Source of the DNA: Deltaproteobacteria bacterium
Lineage (GTDB): Bacteria > Bdellovibrionota_C > UBA2361 > SZUA-149 > JADYYL01
Direction: 5' to 3'
Length of the DNA stretch: 7,503 nucleotides
NCBI GenBank assembly: GCA_020853655.1
Contig: JADYYL010000098.1
Coordinates: 1 to 7,503, forward strand
Positions 1-7,327 of this stretch are shown here, piece after piece. The position numbers and the translations under genes were made by a program. Below the pieces are notes generated by a model that was not told where the DNA came from, did no database searches, and was given only the letters and a program-made list of their open reading frames with translations. Each line of letters opens with the position of its first letter. Position 1 is the stretch's first letter.

Positions 1-742
1 AAGAGGCTGCGGGGACCTCCGTCTCGATCAGATAGTGATATAGTCCCGTGACTGCTCGGCACGTCGGTCCAGGTTCGTCGAAACCTTGAGGTGGAAGGAC
101 GAGATAGGCGGAATAGAGATTCGGATCCGCGCCGATCGGCTCATGTGGAAAAACACGGCGATAATAAATCGCGCAAGACTCTGCGAGGATGCGCTGTGTC
201 GCAAGCAGCTCACCGGTCGCCTCGTATAACTTGGAATCTTTCCAGTCTCCGTCGCCGATCGGGCAGAGGCCCGTGCACAACCCCAGCATCGCGATCGGAA
301 GTTCCGACTGTCCGTCACGGAGAAAGCCTTCGGCGGTCCGGTCGAAGAGTGGCATGACGTTGTGGTCGGCCGTGAGCATCGACGAGATCATGGACGATAC
401 CGAGACCGAGAAGCGCGAGATCCCTCCTTTTCGATTCTTCTTCTCGCCGGAGAGCACGACCTCGCCGGTGGCGTCGTGCGACGCGAGTGCGACGTTGGCT
501 GTATTTGGAAATGCGCGCCAACATTCGTAGGCGATGCTTCCGATGTAGGAAGCGATCTCCTCAACGAAGGGCGACGTGGCGGCGGAACGATCCCCGCGCT
601 TCCGAAGTTCCTCAAGGAGGAGCGCGATCGTGCCGTTCGATGGCCAACTGACGTCGAGCTGAAGTACGGGAAACGGAGAGAAGGGGAGCGCAAACCGCTC
701 CTGGAGGCGGCAAAGGCTCTTCTTGACCCGTTCGTCGATCAT
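1..742 (-). CDS. Hypothetical protein, 3' end beyond left edge
   Basis: An uninterrupted frame of 247 codons reads leftward from an ATG at 742-740 to the left edge; no stop is in the window, so the gene is partial. The start is supported by AGGA on the minus strand (forward 752-755), nine bases before the ATG. The product begins MIDERVKKSLCRLQERFALP, has no signal peptide or membrane segment, and has the balanced composition of a soluble cytoplasmic protein. Visible stretches include an acidic and aromatic helix-like part (about residues 58-80, containing IASYIGSIAYECW), a basic turn (EKKNRKGG, about 99-106) followed by a beta-like Ser/Val stretch, and the two-cysteine segment LCTGLCPIGDGDW (about 154-166). 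I do not recognise the family. It is transcribed away from the secretion-type genes and separated from them by nearly 400 bases, so it may belong to another unit. Reality as a gene is likely; function is unknown. Confidence 0.78.
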   Translation of the reverse strand, partial: MIDERVKKSLCRLQERFALPFSPFPVLQLDVSWPSNGTIALLLEELRKRGDRSAATSPFVEEIASYIGSIAYECWRAFPNTANVALASHDATGEVVLSGEKKNRKGGISRFSVSVSSMISSMLTADHNVMPLFDRTAEGFLRDGQSELPIAMLGLCTGLCPIGDGDWKDSKLYEATGELLATQRILAESCAIYYRRVFPHEPIGADPNLYSAYLVLPPQGFDEPGPTCRAVTGLYHYLIETEVPAAS

Positions 743-751
743 TCTCGCGTT

Positions 752-755
752 TCCT
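752..755 (-). promoter_or_regulatory. Ribosome binding site of the leftward gene
   Basis: The minus strand reads AGGA here, nine bases upstream of the ATG at 742-740. The reading frame stays open somewhat further upstream, so this site is what fixes the start chosen for the leftward gene. Confidence 0.5.
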
Positions 756-833
756 GGAGAGATACCGGGTGAGAGTATCAGACCAATTCGATACCGCGAA
801 GCGCAGGCCTCTCGGATCCAGGCTCGGTCAGTT

Positions 834-882
834 GCTCCCCCTCTGAGACCGCGGTTTCCCATCGCCTCAGAGCTGTGGGAGC
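834..882. repeat. Imperfect inverted repeat / stem-loop
   Basis: The outer arms are GCTCCC (834-839) and GGGAGC (877-882); the inner arms are CTCTGAG (841-847) and CTCAGAG (866-872). They are separated by a one-base bulge on the left and CTGT on the right. The 18-base loop starts with the perfect palindrome ACCGCGGT (848-855). On the minus strand it would lie in the leader or promoter area of the leftward gene, beginning about 90 bases upstream of its ATG. It could be an operator, an RNA structure or a binding site; the sequence does not decide. Confidence 0.5.
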
Positions 883-1005
883 GAAGCTGGGCTCGGTTTA
901 TGGCCCGATCCGGACTTCGCCCGACCGCGTAAATTTGATATTCAGAGGACTCCGCTGGGGAGTTGGGGGCGCAGACCGTAAAATCTGGCCTAACCCGTGA
1001 AAATA

Positions 1006-1029
1006 ACAGGTTTTATTCCCTGTCGGGAA
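1006..1029. promoter_or_regulatory. Overlapping operator-like dyads
   Basis: Two inverted repeats overlap. TTCCC-TGTC-GGGAA is a perfect 14-base dyad with 5-base arms at 1016-1020 and 1025-1029. ACAGG (1006-1010) and CCTGT (1019-1023) form a second one with an 8-base spacer. They sit about 105-128 bases upstream of the first rightward start, a typical place for a repressor or activator site. No known operator consensus is recognised, so the regulatory role is inferred from symmetry and position only. Confidence 0.35.
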
Positions 1030-1089
1030 CGTCACCTCTGGAGCAGTACGCCCCATAACAGAGATAAGAGATAGAGAGAGGAGTTCCCC

Positions 1090-1111
1090 GGGACACGTGT
1101 GCCCATTTTTT
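1090..1111 (+). terminator. Weak terminator-like hairpin with T run
   Basis: GGG (1090-1092) can pair with CCC (1102-1104), with the palindrome ACACGTGT (1093-1100) inside adding two more pairs, and six T residues follow at 1106-1111. The stem is short and bulged, so an effective intrinsic terminator is doubtful. It lies just 23 bases before the first rightward start codon, so if it works it would act as leader attenuation or stop transcription entering from the left. Confidence 0.25.
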
Positions 1112-1133
1112 AGTGAATTGAGGTTCTTACAAG

Positions 1134-2423
1134 TTGCTTACGAAGAGTCATCAGCGGCGTGGTAGAGCGCGAATGTGGTCCGCGGTTTCGGCGTACTCGC
1201 TGATGCTCGCCGCCATTCTGCTTGCTGCTTGCCTGAACGCTTCATCGCAAATCGCGTTCGCTCAGTCGACGACCGCAGACGCATCCTCAGCCAATCCTCC
1301 CCATGTCAACGCGCCGAGCAAGGAAGCCGACGAGCGGATGATGTCGTTCTTCAAGAACAGCTTGTCGCGCGACGGATTCTTTGACGCTCAGAAATCGGCG
1401 ACCAACGACAACGCCGTCGCGGCGAGAAAGCCTGAAGTAGAACTCGATCCGGAAGTCGTCAAGAAAGTCGAGGCGCAGCTCGCAGCAGAAGCGTCAGCTC
1501 CCAAGCCCGCCGCAGAGCGTGTTGCTGCCACCGCCTCCGATATTTTACCACCGGATCAGGAACCCGTTATCCCGATTAACTCCGAAGCCCCATCGCCGTT
1601 TCGTGCGATGGCACGCGCTTATCAAGATGGGGATCGCGTGACTGCCAGCGCCTACGCGCGGCAGTTCGTGCGTTACATGGTGAAGTTGATGTTTCAGGTT
1701 CGCGAACTGTCGAACCTGATCGGCGAAGCGATGATTGCCGAGGGTGTCATCGAGGAAGAGGAATGGGTCGGTGTCGAGCAATATTTGGAAGTGTCGATGG
1801 CCGAAGCGCGAGATGGGACCAAGTCCAGTGTTCGCGCAACGCATGAACAGGCATTGAAGCAGGTCGTTCCCGATAAGGGCGGCGAGGCTGAGATCTACTT
1901 CTTCTTCTCCTTCAGCAACGTGTATTCGCGCAACATGGCCGCCGATGTTGAGCGGCTGTGGCAAGTGGTGAAAGCCGATCCGAAGCTTCGAATGGCCGGA
2001 CTCGTTCTCGGTGGACACTCCGAGGAGTGGGAGAAGGCATATCGGGATTATACTGGGCTCACCACCGAGATATGGCACGGCGCAGAAGCCGAGCGAATCG
2101 CAAAGGCACTTCGCGTTGCACTCGTCCCGACGATCGTCGTGCTTGCGCCGAACAGCAAGAGCGCATTCGTTCGAACGGGTCAGCAAAGCTTTCAGCACAT
2201 GTATGAGTTTGTTCGTGCTGCCCAGGGCAGACCGATCACGCTTTCGCAGTCAGAGCGCGCGCTGTTGATCAAGCCAGTCGGAGCAGCGGAGAAGCAGCAG
2301 AAGAAGCTCGGCAAGTTCGTTCCAGCCGTCGTGGAGTCCGCGCCGGGTGAGAAGCGGAAGGATCCAGAAGTTCGGGGCGTTTCGGCGAAGAAGAGCGCGG
2401 CGCAGTCGACCAACAGATTTTAA
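1134..2423 (+). CDS. TrbC-like exported thioredoxin-fold protein (F-type T4SS)
   Basis: The 429-residue product probably acts in the periplasm in pilus assembly, by analogy with F-type TrbC. Translation from TTG 1134 has GAGG at 1120-1123, ten bases upstream; an in-frame TGA at 1119 bars a longer form. ATG 1173 (residue 14) is possible but would lose the basic n-region (QRRGRAR). The hydrophobic core at about 22-42 holds a lipobox-like LAAC ending at Cys33, the only cysteine in the protein; signal peptidase I cleavage after AFA (about 43) is the alternative. A disordered Ala/Pro-rich linker follows (about 45-150), then a helical part (about 154-240). The TrbC-like domain spans about 251-365: EIYFFFSFS at 253-261 resembles the first strand, and LVPTIVVL at 330-337 carries the cis-proline position (Pro332) of thioredoxin folds. 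No CXXC is present, so redox activity is unlikely. The basic tail (about 380-429) looks disordered. At about twice the length of F TrbC, the assignment is by pattern and context. Confidence 0.72.
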   Translation: MLTKSHQRRGRARMWSAVSAYSLMLAAILLAACLNASSQIAFAQSTTADASSANPPHVNAPSKEADERMMSFFKNSLSRDGFFDAQKSATNDNAVAARKPEVELDPEVVKKVEAQLAAEASAPKPAAERVAATASDILPPDQEPVIPINSEAPSPFRAMARAYQDGDRVTASAYARQFVRYMVKLMFQVRELSNLIGEAMIAEGVIEEEEWVGVEQYLEVSMAEARDGTKSSVRATHEQALKQVVPDKGGEAEIYFFFSFSNVYSRNMAADVERLWQVVKADPKLRMAGLVLGGHSEEWEKAYRDYTGLTTEIWHGAEAERIAKALRVALVPTIVVLAPNSKSAFVRTGQQSFQHMYEFVRAAQGRPITLSQSERALLIKPVGAAEKQQKKLGKFVPAVVESAPGEKRKDPEVRGVSAKKSAAQSTNRF

Positions 2424-2492
2424 TTGAGTGAGGCGTATGAACGCGGCCGGTTCGTTGAGTATCAGCACAGTGTCAGGTTCAGGGAAAGTGAC

Positions 2493-2498
2493 GGGGGA
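2493..2498 (+). promoter_or_regulatory. Ribosome binding site deciding the start at 2503
   Basis: GGGGGA lies four bases upstream of ATG 2503. The alternative starts GTG 2428 and ATG 2437 are served only by GAGG at 2430-2433, which overlaps or nearly touches them. Translation from 2503 places a textbook signal peptide at the very N-terminus. Confidence 0.6.
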
Positions 2499-2502
2499 CT
2501 TT

Positions 2503-4422
2503 ATGCGCACCATCATCGTTGGCGGCATCGGACTGGCGGCAACGCTTCTCTCGTCGCATCTGTTCGCGACGGAAGCTCGAGCACAGGGTCAGAACCTGTT
2601 TCAATCGTCATCGCGCGTCGAAGAGCTCGTGACGATGCCGAACGCAAATGACCCGCGCCGCACCTACCGGAAGCCCGGACGCGCCGGATGGGGTTCCGAG
2701 CGCACGCCGATCTTCTTTAACTCGACGGTTCAGGGCCAGAACCCTGCAGACCCGGCGTCGACCGTGAGAATCTATCCATCGCTGGCGGACTCCCGAAACC
2801 CCATGGACTCAGACCAATTCCTTGCGGTCAATCGAAGGCAGAGCATCCGGCGCATGCATCTCGGCACTGATGACGAGGTCAAAAAGTCCGCGCTTCCGCT
2901 CTACATCTCACTCCCTGCGATGCAGAAGGACTGGGCTGGCGATATCAATGATCGCGATCGCCACCTGAACCTCTTCGAGTCGATACGTGGTGTGGCGGAG
3001 CTCACGCTCTCCTACCTCGACAAGACTGTTGCTGCGGGCCTCGCGACCGTCCAGGAGCAGGCAAACGATCATGCTGAATTGCAGATGCTCAAGCAGATCC
3101 AGTGGACGAACAACCGGCTGGCGAACCCGCAACGGGCGATGTTGTACAACGACACGGATCGCAAGCTTGAAGCGTGCCTACTCTACAACAATAACCTCGT
3201 GCAGCAGCAGACGGGAGAACGGATCCAGTTCCCGAATTTTACAGGAGCAGGACCGTTTACGAGTGAAGACAATGCGTGCTCGCAGAGCTGCCTCACACGG
3301 AACAACTTAGGCACGCAGTGGAATGCGCCGCCGCGCAGCTTCGACCAAGGTCTCTATGCCTACTGCGTTTGCTGCGCAGAGAGCTGGGAGACTCCGAACA
3401 ACTCGCAGCCAAGCGCGGGCACTCCCGCGGGTGGTGGTGCGTTCGATGGTGTGACCAGTCTTGTGCAGGTCATCTTCTACGGAACGAATCAGGGCAATGC
3501 ACTGGGCGGCGACCCGTTTGGGCGCTGGACCCCTAACAACCCCAACTATGCAGATAGCATCAAGAGGGTCGAGAAGAGCTTCCGTGAGATGTATGGAGAC
3601 ATTCTCCTCGAGCGCTGCAATTCAAATGCGTTCGACTCTCCCGGTGGCGCTGGGCATCAAGGACAAATCCCGCCGGACTCTGCGGCGTGTACCCAATTCG
3701 GTGCCGGGCTGTGGAAGACGAAGTACGAGTTCCCGTTCTACAGCGTCGCGGATCGGATCAAAGCCTTCCGCGACGGTGGTTGCGGAGCGGCGTGCCCTCT
3801 GCAGAACCTGGACATCAACCAAGGGATCTGTCCGGCTGTTCGGGAGATCCTGGCCCGATGGCCATGGGAGCAGAACGAGTATACGACTCTCCAGCAACTG
3901 TGGACGCAGGCGTCCATGGGCTACATGCTCGTCGCGGATGACTTCAGGAACATGTTCACGAAGATGGGGATCACCGAAGGCTCGCTTCGCGCGCAGGCGG
4001 TGGATCCCGCGACGTGGCAGCCCACCGGAGTGTTTGGTCGATGGCTGAGCGACTTCTGCGATGCCTCTGCGGTCTCCGGGTTCAAGCGCTATCACGTGCG
4101 GATGATGACCGTGATCGAGGATCACCTCCGGATGAACCGACACGCGTCGGACTATGAGAAGGGGATGATCCGGGACCTGATGGCCCGAGTCAGCGCCGAC
4201 ATCGACCTCGCCGAGCGTGACCGCACCTCGAAGGAGATGGCGGAGCAGTTCCTGAACGACCTCGCGACCGAGGGCGACCAGCAAGAGGTGTCGAACTCCA
4301 CCAGCTCGTTCGAAGGATTCCGTTCGAGATTCCACACGACCCGTGTGAACTCGGCGATCGGAAGCTTCGGCGGCATCGACGGAGTTCCCGCCGACAACGG
4401 CGGCGGCCCTCCGGCCCCGTAG
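2503..4422 (+). CDS. Secreted cysteine-rich protein, T4SS-associated (unrecognised family)
   Basis: From ATG 2503 the product has 639 residues; the frame is open from GTG 2428 (664 residues), but that start would bury the export signal behind 25 residues. The N-terminus is a clear signal peptide, MRTIIVGG with a hydrophobic core and a cleavage site after EARA (about residue 27). No further membrane segment is seen. The mature part has 12 cysteines, at about 225, 259, 263, 288, 290, 291, 372, 396, 427, 431, 443 and 519, including CSQSC, YCVCC and CGAAC; the even number fits disulfide bonding in the periplasm. The part at about 480-520 is aromatic-rich, and a charged helical stretch (about 530-600) with a Gly/Pro-rich tail ends the protein. 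Its position between a TrbC-like and a TraG-like gene is where F-type systems carry TraN or TraH, both exported and cysteine-containing. I cannot align it convincingly with either, although the C-terminal helical stretch is loosely TraH-like. Role as a mating-apparatus component is inferred from context. Confidence 0.82.
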   Translation: MRTIIVGGIGLAATLLSSHLFATEARAQGQNLFQSSSRVEELVTMPNANDPRRTYRKPGRAGWGSERTPIFFNSTVQGQNPADPASTVRIYPSLADSRNPMDSDQFLAVNRRQSIRRMHLGTDDEVKKSALPLYISLPAMQKDWAGDINDRDRHLNLFESIRGVAELTLSYLDKTVAAGLATVQEQANDHAELQMLKQIQWTNNRLANPQRAMLYNDTDRKLEACLLYNNNLVQQQTGERIQFPNFTGAGPFTSEDNACSQSCLTRNNLGTQWNAPPRSFDQGLYAYCVCCAESWETPNNSQPSAGTPAGGGAFDGVTSLVQVIFYGTNQGNALGGDPFGRWTPNNPNYADSIKRVEKSFREMYGDILLERCNSNAFDSPGGAGHQGQIPPDSAACTQFGAGLWKTKYEFPFYSVADRIKAFRDGGCGAACPLQNLDINQGICPAVREILARWPWEQNEYTTLQQLWTQASMGYMLVADDFRNMFTKMGITEGSLRAQAVDPATWQPTGVFGRWLSDFCDASAVSGFKRYHVRMMTVIEDHLRMNRHASDYEKGMIRDLMARVSADIDLAERDRTSKEMAEQFLNDLATEGDQQEVSNSTSSFEGFRSRFHTTRVNSAIGSFGGIDGVPADNGGGPPAP

Positions 4423-4433
4423 CATTCGCGAGT

Positions 4434-4459
4434 GACGCGGAGTCCGACGACTCCGCGTC
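4434..4459 (+). repeat. Perfect 11-bp hairpin between genes
   Basis: GACGCGGAGTC (4434-4444) and GACTCCGCGTC (4449-4459) are perfect inverted copies around a four-base loop, CGAC. The hairpin starts 12 bases after the stop of the cysteine-rich gene and ends 47 bases before the TraG-like start. No T run follows, so it is not a standard intrinsic terminator. A Rho-linked or partial terminator, an mRNA-stabilising or processing structure, or a protein binding site are all possible. Confidence 0.7.
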
Positions 4460-4506
4460 GGTATGAAGTACAAAGTTGGTTCGGGTTCACATAGAGCTAG
4501 GTTGTC

Positions 4507-7326
4507 ATGGCAGAGGTAGCATCAGCAGGAACTCTCGTAGCGGCGGTCCTTGAGACCGCCGGTTACGTGGCGCAGGCTGAGATCCTTGCATCGTTTCAAG
4601 ACTTCCTCGACAGCGTCGGGCTATTTCTCTTTATCCTTTCCGCCATCGGAGGGTTAACCTCCATTGCGATCTTCGGGAGCTACCGCAACGGGCTTTACCT
4701 CCTGCTCGCGCCTCCGCTTTTCTACGTGATGATCTCGACCTTTGCCGTCTCCAACGGAGTGTACTGGCAGATCGGAGGAGGCTCTCCGCGCAACGCTTTT
4801 GGAGAGCAGGTTCCCGTCGATCAGTCACAAGGCTCGGTGAGTCAGGTGGTCACCGTCTCGAATGGCACGTCCGGAGTGACGACCGTGCCGGCACAACTCC
4901 AGATTCAAGTCGCCGCTCCCTTTCTCATCGTGACCGAGCTGATCGGTCGCTTGGTGAATGCGCTCGCAGACGTAATTATGAGTTACGAGAATGATCGCGA
5001 TTTGCTTTTCATCGCGCGAATGCAGGCGCTCGAAGTGCTGATTTCAGGTGACATCAAAGACCGTCGCTTGTTGCGAATGTTTCAAGGGGATTTCATCGAC
5101 AACTGCAATAAGATGTTTGATGCCTCGCTCGCGCTCAGCCGCCCCGATCTCAGCCTTCGGCGGGAGCAGGAGCTGACGCAGGAGTTAACGACACCGAATC
5201 GCCCTCTGGACGCGAGTACTCGAGCGCTGTATCAGCAGCAGCTATTGGATATGGCCCGGCAACGCGCCATTTACCGCAACCAATACAATCAAGCTCAGAG
5301 TATCCAGGTGAATCCTGGCGCGGCCGTTCTGGAGTATGCTCGCGAGACGCAGGTCAATCCCGCGAGCGCAATCCGAACTGGCTATTTGGCACGCATGGGG
5401 CAGTCGTCTATCGACGGAATTCAGCCCGTCGCCATGACGTGCGGCGAAATGTGGGCGGTGGTGGGCGAGGCGATCATGACCTACGCGGATACACTCCAGG
5501 AATCGGTCCTCGCCGAGCATTCGACGATGCTCGCGGCGTCTGACCGAGGATACCTCTGCGTTGAACTCGCGCGCAAGATGGGGAGCACTATTGGGTACAA
5601 CGAGCGCGACAATTGCGACCTTGTCACGACGACAGCGATCTTTCTGATACGTAACGCGGTCGCCGAGCGATCGCGTTCAGGCATCGTCAATCGCCTCGCG
5701 GATCGATTGGACGGCGTAGAAACGATTCGGGAGGGAACTGTCCTTCCATTTGTTTTAAATCCTGATGACTGGACCCTCGTCGCAGGACAGTCCGATTACC
5801 AGACGACACTCAATCCCGACAAGGGGTTTCGCCGCGAAGCAATGTTTCGTCACGAGCGCGGGATGACGGCGATGTTGCCCATCGTGCGACTCGATGAGGT
5901 AACTGGAACGATGGACGCCGCGCTTGTTTGGCACCAGCGCTTCCAGGCGCGCGAGCTTCGAGCCAAGATATTCAGCTTCGCGCTGCAACTTCCGTATTGG
6001 CAAGGCGTTCTGCTTTTCTTTCTCGCGATGGGATATCCCTTCGCGGCGTTCTTGCTGGTCATTCCAGGGCGGGCCGGCACATTTCTTGTTTATCCTCTCG
6101 CGTGGCTTTGGGTGAAGAGCTGGGATGTCGGCTTTGCGATCGTCATGGTCTTTGATCGGGTGCTGTGGAACCTCTTTCCAAGCTACGACTTTGAACGTAA
6201 CGATTTTATTGCCACGCGCGTTGGCGAACAGCCTCTCCCAACAGTACTGTCTGAAGCGTTTAAAGTAGATCCCGCTTTCAACGTGCACGCGTATTTCTTT
6301 ATGGTCTCGATCGCGATGCTCGCCATCCCCGGCGTGACCGGTTACGTCATCCTGAAGACGCGCGAACGACTCTTCGATAATTTTATAGGCAGAAGCGGAA
6401 TGGAAGGCGTCGCGGAAGGCGCTGGTGAGCAGGCGGGGCGGACATTCGGTGGTCTCGTCAACAATCTTACCGCTCAGCGCATGAAGGAGATGCAGGGCTT
6501 AAATTACCTGCAGAATACATACCGCGGAGAGGAAGGTCTTGCCGGTTCTGATGGCAGCCGGGCGCAGATGTCAGAAAAGCTCGCGGAGTTGTATGCCTAC
6601 GGAAATTTGTTGAAAACGGTTGCCAGCCAACGCGCCACACTTGGCGGGGCCGCAGCCTTTTCCGCGAACATGTTGACCTACCGAAACGATCTCAATACGA
6701 AGCGTGCGGAGTTGATGGGCGAGGAAGCGCTCGCCTCAGCCGAGTACCAGAGAGCGTTCAACCCGGTTTGGGGTCGACATGGGTACCAGCAGCGGACCGA
6801 GGCAATGCTCGCGTCGATGGACGCGGATCGTGGCTATGAAATCTACGACCAGGGTATCGGGTACGAAGCTGCGGTCGCCCAACGAGAGTTGATGAAGAAA
6901 AAGATGAAGGTCGCGCAAAGCGCGCTTTCCGGTCAGATTGCGGGTACGATCATGGGCATCGGAAAGCTTCCGAACGCCGGTGCCGCCGCACGCACCGCCG
7001 CTCTTGGCGCCGGTGTGCTGCCCTCGACTCGAGAGTTTCTGATGGACTTGGCAGAGTCCTTCGCGGGCGAAGGAGATCGACACTTTCTCGAGAACCAGAT
7101 CGAGGGTGCATTCTCTGATCCGGAACGAAGAGCGCAGCTCATGCAAGGTCTCGATATCTTCGCGCGGCAATTCGCGCTCGACAACGGCTTGGATCCCGAA
7201 AACGCCCCCGAGATCTTTGGCCTTCCCTCCCACTTCCGTTCGCCTGAGCTTATTAACAGTGAACCGGTCATGGTCGAGGATATCACGAACGTGGGAACTC
7301 CCTTTACCCGACGGGAGAATCGGTAA
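4507..7326 (+). CDS. TraG N-terminal-like conjugal transfer membrane protein
   Basis: A 939-residue polytopic inner-membrane protein. ATG 4507 follows AGG (4499-4501) by five bases, and an in-frame TAG at 4498 excludes a longer form. Membrane segments are seen at about 37-56, 62-80, 497-520, 525-549 and 596-616. The residues FIDNCNK (about 196-202) and the PLAWLWVKSWDVGFAIV stretch (530-546), following LLVIPGRAG, resemble the TraG_N family of F-type systems, where TraG serves pilus assembly, mating-pair stabilisation and entry exclusion. The 416-residue loop between segments 2 and 3 holds all four cysteines (200, 312, 351, 370), fitting a periplasmic loop with disulfides. The C-terminal 320 residues lack cysteine and look helical; the basic KTRERLF after segment 5 suggests they are cytoplasmic, unlike F TraG, but segment 4 is long and may be re-entrant. 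The gene follows the cysteine-rich protein by 84 bases and ends one base before the next start. The family call is by eye. Confidence 0.8.
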   Translation: MAEVASAGTLVAAVLETAGYVAQAEILASFQDFLDSVGLFLFILSAIGGLTSIAIFGSYRNGLYLLLAPPLFYVMISTFAVSNGVYWQIGGGSPRNAFGEQVPVDQSQGSVSQVVTVSNGTSGVTTVPAQLQIQVAAPFLIVTELIGRLVNALADVIMSYENDRDLLFIARMQALEVLISGDIKDRRLLRMFQGDFIDNCNKMFDASLALSRPDLSLRREQELTQELTTPNRPLDASTRALYQQQLLDMARQRAIYRNQYNQAQSIQVNPGAAVLEYARETQVNPASAIRTGYLARMGQSSIDGIQPVAMTCGEMWAVVGEAIMTYADTLQESVLAEHSTMLAASDRGYLCVELARKMGSTIGYNERDNCDLVTTTAIFLIRNAVAERSRSGIVNRLADRLDGVETIREGTVLPFVLNPDDWTLVAGQSDYQTTLNPDKGFRREAMFRHERGMTAMLPIVRLDEVTGTMDAALVWHQRFQARELRAKIFSFALQLPYWQGVLLFFLAMGYPFAAFLLVIPGRAGTFLVYPLAWLWVKSWDVGFAIVMVFDRVLWNLFPSYDFERNDFIATRVGEQPLPTVLSEAFKVDPAFNVHAYFFMVSIAMLAIPGVTGYVILKTRERLFDNFIGRSGMEGVAEGAGEQAGRTFGGLVNNLTAQRMKEMQGLNYLQNTYRGEEGLAGSDGSRAQMSEKLAELYAYGNLLKTVASQRATLGGAAAFSANMLTYRNDLNTKRAELMGEEALASAEYQRAFNPVWGRHGYQQRTEAMLASMDADRGYEIYDQGIGYEAAVAQRELMKKKMKVAQSALSGQIAGTIMGIGKLPNAGAAARTAALGAGVLPSTREFLMDLAESFAGEGDRHFLENQIEGAFSDPERRAQLMQGLDIFARQFALDNGLDPENAPEIFGLPSHFRSPELINSEPVMVEDITNVGTPFTRRENR

Positions 7327-7327
7327 C

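Larger units (their letters stand above)
743..1133. other. Divergent intergenic region, no gene
   Basis: This stretch lies between the start of the leftward gene and the start of the rightward cluster and must hold the promoters for both. No convincing open frame is present. I found no clear sigma-70 promoter: TTGATA at 935-940 has no matching -10 at normal spacing, and TAAAAT at 979-984 has no matching -35. It does hold several dyads, listed separately, and a purine tract at about 1060-1083 with two tandem AGAGATA units (1060-1066 and 1067-1073) running into an AGGAG (1079-1083). That AGGAG resembles a ribosome site, but the nearest start, GTG at 1097, opens only a 22-codon frame that stops at 1165. 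Confidence 0.6.

Noticed and set aside
362..772. Plus-strand frame of 136 codons
   Set aside because: It lies opposite the leftward gene, which has a longer uninterrupted frame, a ribosome site and normal composition; the plus frame is Arg-rich.
1097..1165. GTG-started 22-codon leader peptide after AGGAG at 1079-1083
   Set aside because: The spacing of 13 bases is long, the start is GTG, and there is no run of regulatory codons; chance is the simpler explanation.
1545..2198. Antisense frame of 217 codons
   Set aside because: It is opposite the TrbC-like gene, whose sense frame has a signal peptide and domain pattern; the antisense product shows no recognisable features.
1134..2423. Active thiol-disulfide oxidoreductase (TrbB/DsbC type)
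   Set aside because: The thioredoxin-like pattern lacks CXXC; the protein has no cysteine beyond the export signal.
3622..4473. Long antisense frame of 283 codons
   Set aside because: It lies opposite the cysteine-rich gene, is rich in Arg/His/Val of the kind produced by the complement of a GC-rich gene, and shows no domain or ribosome site.
4463..4519. 18-codon frame overlapping the start of the TraG-like gene
   Set aside because: It is very short and out of frame with the gene, has no good ribosome site, and does not supply a signal peptide.
5755..6288. Antisense frame of 177 codons
   Set aside because: It lies opposite the membrane segments of the TraG-like protein; composition is that of a complement shadow.
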